Assembly: GCF_900115495.1 (NCBI RefSeq)
Contig: NZ_FOWR01000037.1
Location: 1 to 50,117 of the forward strand
DNA length: 50,117 nt
Source: Enterovibrio norvegicus DSM 15893
Lineage (GTDB): Bacteria > Pseudomonadota > Gammaproteobacteria > Enterobacterales > Vibrionaceae
Direction of reading: 5' to 3'
Shown here: positions 1 through 8,846 of the stretch, in pieces
Numbering within the stretch: the first letter of the stretch is position 1
Layout: every line of letters starts with the position of its first letter
Translations under genes and position numbers: made by a program
Notes under the pieces: generated by a model
Seen by the model: the letters and a program-made list of their open reading frames with translations, nothing else
Databases searched by the model: none
What the model was told of the DNA's origin: nothing

Positions 1-273
1 CTCAAAGGAGCCATCGCGGTCGCGCGGTGTATCAAGGTCAAACTCGCCCTCTTCGGTTTTTACGCGTTTGCTGCTCGTGCCATTACGACTGTTGTTTGAT
101 GGCGACTTTTGATGTTTTTCGTAGCCTAGGTGCTCATCCATTTCAGCATTCAACGCTGCTTCGACGGTGATTTTTTTCAACATCTGGCTAAATTCGTTCA
201 AGTCCTCAGGTGTTTTGATACCTTTGGCTGCTTCCTTTGCGAAAGCTTCGAGTTCTTTCTTGTTCATGCGCAT
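1..273 (-). CDS. IS256-family transposase, N-terminal 91 residues (partial)
   Basis: The predicted protein begins MRMNKKELEAFAKEAAKGIK and continues with a LNAEMDEHLGYEKH motif and a basic Asn/Ser-rich stretch. This is the N-terminal signature of IS256/mutator-type DDE transposases; the catalytic DDE residues lie beyond the left edge. The ATG at 273 is preferred over the in-frame ATG at 267 because AGGA sits about 8 bases upstream of it. The protein would catalyse cut-and-paste or copy-out movement of the element. Whether the full gene is intact cannot be judged here. Confidence 0.8.
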   Translation of the reverse strand, partial: MRMNKKELEAFAKEAAKGIKTPEDLNEFSQMLKKITVEAALNAEMDEHLGYEKHQKSPSNNSRNGTSSKRVKTEEGEFDLDTPRDRDGSFE

Positions 274-340
274 CTGCCTATCCTTAACTCTCATTAGAGT
301 ATGGTGTGATAAGCAGTTACACAAAATTAGTTACAGTCTC
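1..340 (-). mobile_element. End of an IS256-family insertion sequence, cut by the window edge
   Basis: The interval holds the 5' part of an IS256-type transposase gene reading off the left edge and about 67 bp of upstream sequence. The outer end is inferred at 340, where the minus strand begins GAGACTGTAACTAATTTTGT, a sequence typical of terminal inverted repeats in this family. Base 341 starts the A-run of an intrinsic terminator, so the element appears to have landed against that terminator. The other end and the target-site duplication are outside the window, so the boundary is an inference. Confidence 0.7.
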
Positions 341-373
341 AAAAAAATCCGGGAGCATATCCCGGATTTTTTT
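341..373. terminator. Bidirectional intrinsic terminator
   Basis: A perfect 8-bp stem (ATCCGGGA / TCCCGGAT) with a 5-base loop is flanked by seven A's on the left and a T-run on the right, so it can act in both directions. It follows the chemoreceptor gene ending at 455 on the minus strand. The insertion sequence abuts its left A-run. Confidence 0.85.
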
Positions 374-454
374 GTTTCTCTGTTCGTCGCTGACGGACTT
401 AACGCTGCGGCTAAACCAAGCCACTGAACTATGTCACCGATCTAAGCCACAGAG

Positions 455-2887
455 CTAGGCTGCTGATGTTTTAAAGTACTTCACCAGATCCAACAGGTTT
501 TCCGCTTCAACCAGCAAGTTCTCGCTCGCGGCGGTTGTTTCTTCCACTAGACCTGCATTTTGCTGCGTCATGTTGTCCATTTCGGTCACGGTGCGGTTTA
601 TTTCTTCGATGCCGAGTGCTTGTTCTCGTGTCGCGGTGCTCATGTTAGAGAGCATCCCAGAGACTTCTTTGATGGCTTCAACAATGTTCACTAAATTATC
701 GCCAGACTCGCGCACCAAATGTGTGCCGTCTTTAATTTTGCTGACACTCGCATTGATCAGTTCTTTTATTTCTACCGACGCCTTAGCACTGCGTTGAGCG
801 AGGTTTCTCACCTCCCCTGCAACCACAGCAAACCCGCGGCCTTGCTCGCCAGCACGCGCCGCTTCTACCGCCGCATTCAGAGCCAACAGGTTCGTCTGAA
901 AGGCAATTTCGTTAATCACGCCGATGATGTCAGAGATCTGTTTGCTCGAATTCTCGATTTCCGCCATCGCATCCACCGCTTCTAACACCACTTTCCCACC
1001 GCGCTCCGCTTTGGTGGTTGCGTCTGCAGACAAAGTATTCGCTGTCACTGCGGTATCGGCATTGAGCCTGACGGTCGATGTCATTTCCTGCATGCTGGCA
1101 GAGGTTTCCTCAAGACTGGTCGCTTGCGATTCAGTGCGATCACTCAAATCTGTTGTGCCCGTTTTAATCTCTCTTGCTGCCGTACTTACCGAAACAGACA
1201 GACGGGTAATATCACTCACCAACTCGTTTAAACGGTGCATGGTTGAATTGAGCGCATTGCGGACAGGCTCGAACTCTTCATCAAGGGTCTCTTCGATCGA
1301 ATGCCTCAAATCCCCCTTCGAGAGTTTTAATAAACACTCACTGATCAGGGCAACCGCGCGTTTTTTCGCAGTAATGTCCGTGGCATATTTGACGACTTTA
1401 AACGGGTTGCCGTTGATATCAGCGATCGGGTTATACGAGGCTTGTATCCACACTTCGCGACCCCCTTTCCCGAAACGCTTAAACTCCGCACTTTCAAATT
1501 CACCGCGATTAAGTTTCTCCCAAAACGCTTTGTATTCCGCGCTGCCACTGTATTCAGGATCGACAAACATGGAATGGTGTCGCCCTTGCACTTCTCTGCT
1601 CGTGTATCCCATCGCATTCAGGAAATTGTCATTAGCGGCTCTGATCGTGCCATCCATATTGAATTCAATCACGGCCTGAGACTTACCAATGGCGTCAATT
1701 TGTCCTTCAAAGTTTGCATTGCGTTTTTTTTCTTCCGTTATATCCGTGGCAAACTTCACCACTTTGAACGGATTGCCCGACGCATTAAATATTGGGTTAT
1801 AAGAGGCTTGAATCCACACATCACGGCCTGCTTTCCCTACACGTAAAAACTCGCCAGATTGATATTTCCCTTCCGCGAGGTGTCGCCAAAAACGTTTATA
1901 TTCCGGACTTGAACAATGGTTGTCTGATACGAATATGCTGTGATGCTTGCCCTCAATGTCTTCCAGTTCATACCCCATCGTATCGAGGAAGTTTTCGTTC
2001 GCCGTTAAGATCTTGCCTTCAAGGTCAAATTCAATCACCGCCTGCGATTTATGGATCGCATCAATTTGACCTTCAAAATTGGCCGTAAGCATTTTTTGTT
2101 CAGATATATCAGACGCGAATTTGACGACTTTAAAAGGCTTACCTGAGTCATCAAAAATCGGATTATAGGAGGCTTGGATCCAGACTTCTTTGCCACCTTT
2201 GCCTAAGCGTTTGTATTGCGCGCTCTGGTGTTCCCCTTTCGCAAGGTTCTGCCAAAACACCTTATATTCGCGACTTTTGGCAAAGAGTGAGTCGACGAAA
2301 ATTGAATGGTGCTTCCCTTCTATTTCGCTAAGTGAGTACCCCATGACGGACAGGAAATTGTCATTCGCAAAGAGGATATTACCGGAGGTGTCGAACTCAA
2401 TGACGGCTTGACTGCGGTTTATGGCATCAAGTTGTCCCTGTACATTCAGTGCTCGTATCTTATGCTTCGTGATGTCTGAGGCGAATTTCACCACCTTCAC
2501 CACATTGCCTTCAGCATTATAAACAGGGTTGTAAGATGCTTGGATCCACACAAGCTTTCCGCCATTCCCCACACGCTTATATTCCGCCGTTTGCGATTTG
2601 CCACGCCCAAGTTGTGCCCAGAATGTTTTGTATTCTTGGGTACTGGCATACCCAGGCTCCACAAATATAGCGTGACTTTTCCCTTGGATATCAGAAAGGT
2701 TGTACCCCATTACCCTTAAGAAGTTGTCGTTTGCAGTGAGTATTTTACCTGTGGGATCAAACTCAATAACTGCGAGAGATTTGTCCAATGCTGCCATCTT
2801 CGCATTCGCATCTTCGCTGGCCTCATCACGAGTACCTATCATGTTGCTCAATGCGCGCCATAAAGCGGTCAGTGTGGATATTCGCAT
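455..2887 (-). CDS. Cytoplasmic methyl-accepting chemotaxis protein with four tandem PAS domains
   Basis: This 810-residue chemoreceptor should signal to CheA/CheW. It has no membrane segment, so it is predicted to be a soluble receptor sensing an intracellular or redox cue. Four PAS domains of about 120 residues (roughly 36-150, 157-270, 277-390 and 398-510) share repeated motifs: AVIEF, a GY near the middle, EYKxFW, VWIQASYNP and PFKVVKFAxDIT. The MCP signalling domain follows, with the hairpin tip at about 660-700 ([20 protein letters not shown]). The C-terminus lacks an NWETF-type CheR/CheB tether. AGGAG stands about 9 bases before the ATG. The near-repeated PAS units point to internal duplication. 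The ligand or cofactor is unknown. Confidence 0.93.
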   Translation of the reverse strand: MRISTLTALWRALSNMIGTRDEASEDANAKMAALDKSLAVIEFDPTGKILTANDNFLRVMGYNLSDIQGKSHAIFVEPGYASTQEYKTFWAQLGRGKSQTAEYKRVGNGGKLVWIQASYNPVYNAEGNVVKVVKFASDITKHKIRALNVQGQLDAINRSQAVIEFDTSGNILFANDNFLSVMGYSLSEIEGKHHSIFVDSLFAKSREYKVFWQNLAKGEHQSAQYKRLGKGGKEVWIQASYNPIFDDSGKPFKVVKFASDISEQKMLTANFEGQIDAIHKSQAVIEFDLEGKILTANENFLDTMGYELEDIEGKHHSIFVSDNHCSSPEYKRFWRHLAEGKYQSGEFLRVGKAGRDVWIQASYNPIFNASGNPFKVVKFATDITEEKKRNANFEGQIDAIGKSQAVIEFNMDGTIRAANDNFLNAMGYTSREVQGRHHSMFVDPEYSGSAEYKAFWEKLNRGEFESAEFKRFGKGGREVWIQASYNPIADINGNPFKVVKYATDITAKKRAVALISECLLKLSKGDLRHSIEETLDEEFEPVRNALNSTMHRLNELVSDITRLSVSVSTAAREIKTGTTDLSDRTESQATSLEETSASMQEMTSTVRLNADTAVTANTLSADATTKAERGGKVVLEAVDAMAEIENSSKQISDIIGVINEIAFQTNLLALNAAVEAARAGEQGRGFAVVAGEVRNLAQRSAKASVEIKELINASVSKIKDGTHLVRESGDNLVNIVEAIKEVSGMLSNMSTATREQALGIEEINRTVTEMDNMTQQNAGLVEETTAASENLLVEAENLLDLVKYFKTSAA

Positions 2888-3019
2888 TTTCTATACTCCT
2901 GTTCCTAATACAAGAATATTAGTAGAGTTCTTGCGGATAACAGGGACGATTTGGCGATAAATCCCGTCATTTTGAGAGGTCAAAACAGTACCTGGATTCG
3001 CCATGTGAAACACGACAAT

Positions 3020-3060
3020 GAAAAAAGCCAGCATCACCGTCTAGCAACACTGGCTTCAAT
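3020..3060 (-). terminator. Probable terminator of the oxygenase gene
   Basis: Read on the minus strand, GAAGCCAG pairs with CTGGCTTTTTTC across a long imperfect loop, giving a GC stem followed by a T-run just after the stop codon at 3075. Confidence 0.6.
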
Positions 3061-3074
3061 AAAAAATGCGGGAA

Positions 3075-3914
3075 TTAAATCAAACCAAGCTCGCGTAAGC
3101 GCTCCATCAGATAGCTGTCTGCGGTATGACGCTCTGACAAAACCACCTCAGGTTTTGGGTGTAAAAACAAGGGCAGAGAAATACGGGATTTTGACATGTC
3201 AGCCCCTTCGGGGTTCACAACGCGATGTGTCGTTGAAGGGAAGTAACCACCAGAGGCTTCTTGCAGCATGTCGCCAATATTGATGATCAAGTTACCAAAA
3301 TCACAAGGCACATCCAGCCAATCACCTTCTTTTGATAACACTTGCAGCCCCGGCTCGTTTGCCGACGGCAAAATGGTCAACAAATTGATGTCTTCATGTG
3401 CCGCAGCACGGATGGCATCGACGTCTTCTTCGCCGCTCATTGGTGGGTAGTGAAGAACGCGAAGCAGGGTTTTATCACTGCCATCGACCATGCTCGACAA
3501 TGACTGTGAATAGTTTGCGGCGACATTGTCAGGGGAATGTTGCTCAACCCAGCCCAGTAGCTGCAAAGCCACTTTGTTCGCTTCCGCGTAGTAGTTATCC
3601 AATTCAGCTTTTAGCGCGTCAGGGCATTGTCCCCAAGGGTAATAGTGGAAGAATTCTTTGATGTCTCGCTTCTTGTGGCCTTTCGCGACCTCTGACACCT
3701 TGGCAGAGAAAAATCCATCTTGGGTCTTTGGGTTAAAGGTAAAATCGCCCTTGTCATCGCTATCAAAAAAGCCTTGCCAGTTTGCATAGACAGATGACAC
3801 CAAGTCTTGGCTGATCGGGTGGTTTTTCAGAACGCCAAAGCCGGTGTTTCGAAGTGATTCTACAAATCGTTCTGCCGCGTCTTCCGCGTTAAAATCTACT
3901 GCTTCCAGTTTCAT
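3075..3914 (-). CDS. 2-oxoglutarate/Fe(II)-dependent oxygenase, isopenicillin N synthase-like
   Basis: This 279-residue protein has the layout of the isopenicillin N synthase superfamily: an N-terminal DIOX_N region (about 1-110) and a C-terminal double-stranded beta-helix oxygenase domain (about 145-255). The iron-binding triad is visible as H173 and D175 (AAHEDINLLT) and H230 (STTHRVVNP). The co-substrate motif R-x-S is R244-S246 (SRISLPLF). All catalytic positions are present, so it should be an active cytosolic oxygenase, but the substrate cannot be read from sequence. It is a single gene with its own downstream terminator. Such genes are common in Vibrionaceae and are often annotated only by family. 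Confidence 0.88.
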   Translation of the reverse strand: MKLEAVDFNAEDAAERFVESLRNTGFGVLKNHPISQDLVSSVYANWQGFFDSDDKGDFTFNPKTQDGFFSAKVSEVAKGHKKRDIKEFFHYYPWGQCPDALKAELDNYYAEANKVALQLLGWVEQHSPDNVAANYSQSLSSMVDGSDKTLLRVLHYPPMSGEEDVDAIRAAAHEDINLLTILPSANEPGLQVLSKEGDWLDVPCDFGNLIINIGDMLQEASGGYFPSTTHRVVNPEGADMSKSRISLPLFLHPKPEVVLSERHTADSYLMERLRELGLI

Positions 3915-4027
3915 GGTGACTCACTTTCTCTTGGTTTCGTTATTGTTATGTCTTCCCATGCGACCAGTTACAATGCCAACGAGGGAATTGCTGTGAATTC
4001 TAGCAATGGTTCGAAAGACAACAAACC

Positions 4028-4828
4028 TTAGACTGAGGAAACGTGCTCTGAATTAAGTAACCACAGGGAAAGACGCTGATTGAATTGCTCTGGGGCTTCG
4101 AGCGGTGCGAGGTGATGCGCCCCGTTAAGACAATCCATTTCACCCTCAGGGTAAATGTAGGCGAGTACCTTCTTCGCGCCGACGGGCGTGTAATCATGTT
4201 CTGCAGAGAGAATAAAAATCGGACACCGAACAGCCGCTAACCTGCCCGTGACACTCCAATTGATGACGGCATTGAACGCCGCAATATAGCTTTCTCTGTC
4301 GTTACGCGACCAACGGGCTACTGCGTTTTTTCGTGCCTCTTCCAGCCCTTTGCCTGGCAACAATTGCTTGGCCATTAGCTTGGCAATGTTTTCGACAGAG
4401 ACGTAGGCCAATAGAAATCGGCGAGATAACAACATCCACCATTCATTCCATCGGCGGGGTTTGCACTCAGCAAGGGCATTCACCACGGCTAAACGCGCCA
4501 CTTTTTGCGGGTGATGAATAGCAAGCTCAAGACCAACCATTCCTCCCATAGAAATACCAATGACGATCGCTTGCTCTACCTCAAGTTCATCAAGCAAGGC
4601 ATGAATGATTCTTGCGCAATACGGCAAACTAAAGGTATGAATATCGCCATTTGATTCACCGTGTAACGGAAAATCAGGGGCGATCACGTCGAAATTAGAT
4701 TTGAACGCATCGATCTGCGCTTGCCAATCACGATGGCTTGACCCTAATCCATGAAGAAGTAGAAGCGTAGGGCCATTTCCCTCGCGTTGATAATGGATGC
4801 TCGTGTTTACACACTGACAAGTTGGCAT
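4028..4828 (-). CDS. Alpha/beta-fold hydrolase
   Basis: This 266-residue protein has the classic serine hydrolase layout. It carries the oxyanion motif LLLLHGLGSSHRDW (22-35), the nucleophile elbow GISMGG with Ser93, an acidic Asp212 in AEHDYTP and a catalytic His at 239 in NGAHHLAPLEAPEQF. No signal peptide is seen, so it is probably cytosolic. It resembles BioH-like and ester or lactone hydrolases, but a biotin role is not supported because no bio genes are nearby. AAAGGGA lies upstream of the ATG with rather long spacing. It is monocistronic or loosely grouped with the oxygenase gene that follows about 110 bases downstream. Confidence 0.87.
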   Translation of the reverse strand: MPTCQCVNTSIHYQREGNGPTLLLLHGLGSSHRDWQAQIDAFKSNFDVIAPDFPLHGESNGDIHTFSLPYCARIIHALLDELEVEQAIVIGISMGGMVGLELAIHHPQKVARLAVVNALAECKPRRWNEWWMLLSRRFLLAYVSVENIAKLMAKQLLPGKGLEEARKNAVARWSRNDRESYIAAFNAVINWSVTGRLAAVRCPIFILSAEHDYTPVGAKKVLAYIYPEGEMDCLNGAHHLAPLEAPEQFNQRLSLWLLNSEHVSSV

Positions 4829-4938
4829 TAAAAATGATCCCTTTATCGTCGCGTTGATATTATCGATACGGCGCGATAAATCCGAACAGTCTCAACAAGC
4901 TCAGGTCTACCCCGCCACCACAGTAAAAGAGACCGAGC

Positions 4939-4951
4939 TTTACAGTGTAAA
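4939..4951. other. parS2 centromere site 1
   Basis: TTTACAGTGTAAA matches the 13-bp Vibrio chromosome II ParB2 binding motif TTTACANTGTAAA exactly. It sits just past the stop of the acetyltransferase gene and is extended on both sides by GAGC/GCTC into a longer, nearly perfect inverted repeat. Confidence 0.85.
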
Positions 4952-4957
4952 AGCTCA

Positions 4958-5521
4958 TCAACCTGCTTTTTTCAACGACAATTGTTCAGCGTGGAGCGCG
5001 TCCCACTCTTCCCTCAGTACGCCATATCGCAACGAGTCATAGTATTCGCCCTGATAGAAGCGCACTTTCCGCATCCGCCCTTCTTCACTCATCCCAAGTG
5101 CCTTGGCACATTTCATCATGCGTGGATTGCCCGACCATGTTGTTAAACCAATTCTGGCAACGTCATGGTGTTCAAACAGGTAAGATATCCATAAAGTAAG
5201 TGCTTTGCGCCCAAGTTGTTTCCCCCAGTGCTGGGAAGTAAACAAGGTGATCCCCACTTCTAGCCAGCGGGTTGATTGATCTTCCCAGTAACAAGAAAGG
5301 TAACCAATGGCTTCGCCGTGGTAATCAACCACCATGGCAGTTTCTCCTTCCTTTAATCGCCTAAAAAGACGACGTCCAAATTGGAATCGCGATTGGTATT
5401 CGAGAGGGATATACGGGGCGTCGTGCGCTTTCCATTCGTTATGGATATAGATGTATTGCCACAGAAGATCTTTTTCATTTCTCCGTGCTGGTCGCAAGCA
5501 AATGTCGTCTAGCGTCAACAT
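4958..5521 (-). CDS. GNAT-family N-acetyltransferase (RimJ/RimL-like)
   Basis: This 187-residue protein has the GNAT fold in RimJ/RimL order: an N-terminal LRPARRNEKDLLW strand-helix, the central VVDYHGEAIGYLSC strand, LEVGITL before the acetyl-CoA loop (W-G-K-Q-L-G-R-K-A, about 127-135), and a late NPRMMKCAKALGMSEEGRMR segment matching the usual N-x-x-x-x-x-x-x-x-x-G-F-x-x-E-G block. It would transfer acetyl from acetyl-CoA to an amine on a protein or small molecule; the acceptor is unknown. AAGGAT lies about 6 bases before the ATG. The gene stands alone, with a parS2 site immediately downstream. Confidence 0.88.
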   Translation of the reverse strand: MLTLDDICLRPARRNEKDLLWQYIYIHNEWKAHDAPYIPLEYQSRFQFGRRLFRRLKEGETAMVVDYHGEAIGYLSCYWEDQSTRWLEVGITLFTSQHWGKQLGRKALTLWISYLFEHHDVARIGLTTWSGNPRMMKCAKALGMSEEGRMRKVRFYQGEYYDSLRYGVLREEWDALHAEQLSLKKAG

Positions 5522-5830
5522 AACAATCCTTTGTCATTGCCGCTGTATCGCGGTCTGTTTTCTTTACGTTATAGCAGGTGTTTGCTCTTCGCCAACAGGA
5601 TTCATGACAATAGCATCAAGAGTTTCGCCTTCGTCAAACTCCCGTGAAAACGCGTGCTTATAAGGTGTCAAGATGCGCCGAAAAAACCGGGGGCACGCGC
5701 CTTTCTCTCAACACCTTCATTACGACGTTCTAGACACAATAAAAAGTGGACTTTAGCGGGGTCTTTCCTAACCTTGAGACAAGGCGCTCAAAAGATTGCG
5801 CTCACGACATGCCCTAGGGGAATTGACGCT
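5522..5830. other. Intergenic region between divergent genes
   Basis: About 309 bp separate the acetyltransferase (minus) from the globin gene (plus) and should hold both promoters. A short minus-strand open frame ending near 5575 (acidic, about 35 codons, no good start) is visible but not supported as a gene. No clear NsrR or FNR palindrome was recognised. Confidence 0.4.
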
Positions 5831-6244
5831 ATGTCTCTGACATCAAAACAAATTGCACTCATCACAAACAGTTTTAACCAAGTCGAACCCATCGCGTTGA
5901 AAGCGGCGGACATTTTCTATGACACCTTGTTTTCCTACGACCCGAGCTTAAAACGCTTGTTCAAGGGTGACATGAAACAACAGGGTCGAAAGTTAATGGC
6001 GATGCTGCATGCAGCGGTTCACAGTTTGGATACACTTGACAAGCTTGTGCCTGTTTTGCAAGAACTGGCAAAAAGACATGTGGCTTATGGGGCGAAAAAA
6101 TCCCATTTCACGCCCGTGTGTAACGCGTTACTGAACACGTTGAAAATCGGGCTGGGCGATGCATTTACGCCAGAGGTACGTGCAGCTTGGGTTGCGTTGC
6201 TTCATTTCGTGGCTGATACCATGAAAGAAGAAATGCCAGATTAG
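5831..6244 (+). CDS. Single-domain globin (bacterial haemoglobin)
   Basis: The 137-residue protein spans one complete globin fold and nothing more. The proximal haem histidine is predicted at H83 (LAKRHVAYG, F helix), the CD1 phenylalanine at F44 (KRLF), and the E-helix segment is MKQQGRKLMAMLHAAV. Family members bind O2 or NO and are linked to microaerobic growth or NO detoxification. It lacks the FAD/NAD reductase part of flavohaemoglobin, so it needs a separate reductase. An open frame extends upstream to 5654, but the ATG at 5831 is chosen because AGGGGAA lies about 10 bases before it and the globin fold begins there. It converges on torA across a shared terminator. Confidence 0.9.
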   Translation: MSLTSKQIALITNSFNQVEPIALKAADIFYDTLFSYDPSLKRLFKGDMKQQGRKLMAMLHAAVHSLDTLDKLVPVLQELAKRHVAYGAKKSHFTPVCNALLNTLKIGLGDAFTPEVRAAWVALLHFVADTMKEEMPD

Positions 6245-6292
6245 ACTTATACCTCGACCGAATTAAGCGCCTGTCACCCAACCCCCTCAATG

Positions 6293-6326
6293 AAAAAACG
6301 GACGCGAGAGACGCGTCCGTTTTTTT
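6293..6326. terminator. Bidirectional terminator between globin and torA
   Basis: CGGACGCG pairs with CGCGTCCG around a short AGAGA loop. It is flanked by an A-run on the left and a T-run on the right, so it can stop both the plus-strand globin transcript and the minus-strand tor transcript. Confidence 0.92.
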
Positions 6327-6355
6327 AGGTTTCATGTCGTCAATAAAGCCTGAAG

Positions 6356-8833
6356 CTAGATCTTCACTTCTATCGGGCCACTAAAGGCATTCACTGCAGG
6401 CGCTTCACCTTTGAACTTCTCGTATTCAACGAGACAGGTGTACGCGCTACACGCTTGCGCCAGTTCAGACGTACCAACATCCAGCGTCACCGTGTTAGGG
6501 TCGCCATATGTATCGATCGCGCCGATTTCCGATCCTGTCGGGCCATACCACGCGCCTTCTTGAATGCGGATCACGCCCGGTGGATAGCTGTCTGATACCA
6601 CTGCGCCCGCGATCAACTGCCCACGATCGTTGTACACGCGGATCAAGTCGCCATCTTTGATCCCTTTGGCTTTTGCATCCGCAGGGTTGATATAAGCAGG
6701 CTCACGACCCTGCACAGCGTATGTTTCACGCATCGCAGGAGATTCACACATTTGGGAGTGCAAACGCTTGTCTGGGTGACACGATTGCAACCAAAACGGG
6801 AACTTGTCGGAACCCGGCCCACCGTGTGAGCGCTCGGCTTTTTCGAACCACATGGGGTGCTCTTGGCAGTATTCATACCCATAGCTGCCGATTTTACGGC
6901 TGGTGATTTCGATAAAGCCGGAGGGTGTACCAAGCGGGTTCAGCTCTGGATCTTCACGGAATGCAGCATGACGAACAAAGGTGCTGCCTTCGCCAAAGCT
7001 GACGTAACCGTCCTTCCAGAAGGTCTCAAAATCTGGCATTGCGAACTTGCCTTTGTTTGCTTCGGCACACTCGTTATAGAGTTTTTCCACCCACTGCATG
7101 TCGTTCATGTCTTGGGCGAACTCTTTGTCTTTGCCCACACCAAAGCGCTGTGTCAGCCCTTTGAAGATGTCAAAGTCCGTGCGAGATTGATAGAGCGGAT
7201 CCACCAGCTTGTGCATGGCGAGCACGCCCGTGGCGGAATACGCACCGTACAAATCGATATCATCACGCTCAAACTGGGTACAGGCTGGCAATACAATGTC
7301 TGAGAATCGGCACGTTGCGGTCCACGCAAAGTCGATCGTCACGGCCGTTTCAATATTGTGATACGCCTTTTTCATCCGGTTATGATCTTGGTGGTGATGC
7401 CACGGGTTGTTCCCGCTGACAACCACCATTTTGATCGGTGGCAGCTTCACTTTGTTGCCGTTGTAATTGATCTCTTTACCCGGCTCTTCAATGGATTCAA
7501 TCCAACGCGCCACAGGAATGGTGCTTGAGAAGCCTTTAAAATCATTGTTGTCGTGAAGTGGTGTCATGCCAGGGTCGAGGTTACGCGGGAAGCCCCCCGG
7601 TCCAGCAGCGCCAGTTGCAGGCTCGCCAATACCGCTGTAGTGGTGCGCGTAAGACACACCGCCGCCCGGTAAGCCAATGCCACCAAGCATGCTCGCAATC
7701 ACCGCGCCCATCCAATATGGCTGTTCACCGTGTTGCTGACGCTGTACGCACCAACCAAACATGATTTGGGTGCGATCGCTGGCAAGCATACGGGCAAAAT
7801 CACGAATACCATCGGCAGAAATACCACAGATTTCCGCTGCCCATTCTGGCGTTTTCTCGACCTTGTCTTTGGTTTGTCCCATGACATAACCAATGAAATC
7901 CTCAAAACCTAAGCAGTACACATCAAGGAAGTTTTTGTCATACAGCTTTTCTGTGTACAGCGTATGCGCAATCGCCAACATGAATGGCACGTCGGTTTGC
8001 GGGTTGATGTATTGATGTTCACAACCCAAGTACTTCTGCGTTTTGCTCGCAACAGGGTCTACGCAAATAACGCGCGTTTCCCCTTTCGCGACTTTGTCTT
8101 TGAGTTGCGCGAAGTAGTCATACACATCGTGGGTTGGGCACTGCCAGCCGACCTGCGCATTTTTCACCGGATCGTTTGCCCAAATAATGATTTGCTTGGC
8201 ATTCTCCAGCACCAATGGCCATGAGGTTTGCTGCGCGTAAACTTCTGTGGAGCCAAGAACATACGGCAAGATAGTTTGGCCAGCACCGGTGGAGTAGTCC
8301 CCAATTTTCTTCACGAAATAGCCATGCATCGCTAATGCACGTTGCATGTGCGTGGTACAGCTTTGGAATTGTCCGGTTTGACGCCAGCCCGTTTGTCCCG
8401 CCAATAAACCCGATGGTCCATAGGTTTTCTGTACGCGTTCAAGTTCGGCATAGAAGAGATCGAGGGCTTGATCCCACGTAACACGAACAAAGCGGTTATC
8501 GCCGCGTGTGGTATTCCAGCCTTCGCTGCGTTTTAGCCAGTCCAAGCGCACCATGGGATAACGCACACGGGATGGGTTATATATCAGTCCTTTGATGCCA
8601 TCGATCATTTGACTTGGATTTTTGTCATGGCTAAACGGTACGATTTCTGCCACTTCACCACCCACAACGCGGGCACGGAATGCGCCCCAATGTGAGCCTG
8701 TTGTGCGCCATACACCGTCCAGCAGTTCTGAGCTGGCGTTGGCATCAGTAGAAACAAGTAAACTCGGGCCAATCACTGCCGTCGCACTGACGGACAGCAT
8801 GCCTTTGAGGAACTTGCGTCGGTTCATCTTCAT
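6356..8833 (-). CDS. torA: Trimethylamine-N-oxide reductase, molybdopterin catalytic subunit TorA
   Basis: This is the periplasmic terminal reductase that converts TMAO to trimethylamine with bis-MGD molybdenum. A Tat signal peptide is seen at the N-terminus (NRRKFLKG, cleavage near A-N-A at 31-33 in this numbering). The DMSO-reductase-family body follows with the Mo-ligand serine expected in DYSTGAG (about residue 182). At 825 residues it is close to E. coli TorA (848). An in-frame ATG at 8860 overlaps torC, but the ATG at 8833 is preferred because GAGGG lies about 8 bases upstream and the twin-arginine motif then sits normally. Pairing with the pentahaem TorC supports TorA over BisC or DmsA. 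No torD chaperone gene is adjacent. Confidence 0.95.
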   Translation of the reverse strand: MKMNRRKFLKGMLSVSATAVIGPSLLVSTDANASSELLDGVWRTTGSHWGAFRARVVGGEVAEIVPFSHDKNPSQMIDGIKGLIYNPSRVRYPMVRLDWLKRSEGWNTTRGDNRFVRVTWDQALDLFYAELERVQKTYGPSGLLAGQTGWRQTGQFQSCTTHMQRALAMHGYFVKKIGDYSTGAGQTILPYVLGSTEVYAQQTSWPLVLENAKQIIIWANDPVKNAQVGWQCPTHDVYDYFAQLKDKVAKGETRVICVDPVASKTQKYLGCEHQYINPQTDVPFMLAIAHTLYTEKLYDKNFLDVYCLGFEDFIGYVMGQTKDKVEKTPEWAAEICGISADGIRDFARMLASDRTQIMFGWCVQRQQHGEQPYWMGAVIASMLGGIGLPGGGVSYAHHYSGIGEPATGAAGPGGFPRNLDPGMTPLHDNNDFKGFSSTIPVARWIESIEEPGKEINYNGNKVKLPPIKMVVVSGNNPWHHHQDHNRMKKAYHNIETAVTIDFAWTATCRFSDIVLPACTQFERDDIDLYGAYSATGVLAMHKLVDPLYQSRTDFDIFKGLTQRFGVGKDKEFAQDMNDMQWVEKLYNECAEANKGKFAMPDFETFWKDGYVSFGEGSTFVRHAAFREDPELNPLGTPSGFIEITSRKIGSYGYEYCQEHPMWFEKAERSHGGPGSDKFPFWLQSCHPDKRLHSQMCESPAMRETYAVQGREPAYINPADAKAKGIKDGDLIRVYNDRGQLIAGAVVSDSYPPGVIRIQEGAWYGPTGSEIGAIDTYGDPNTVTLDVGTSELAQACSAYTCLVEYEKFKGEAPAVNAFSGPIEVKI

Positions 8834-8846
8834 TCGGCTATCCCTC

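Noticed and set aside
924-1679. Long plus-strand frame opposite the first chemoreceptor
   Set aside because: It is a shadow of the PAS/MCP gene, with no recognisable domain or ribosome site.
5654-5830. Upstream extension of the globin reading frame
   Set aside because: The extra 59 residues are not globin-like, and a ribosome site stands before the ATG at 5831.
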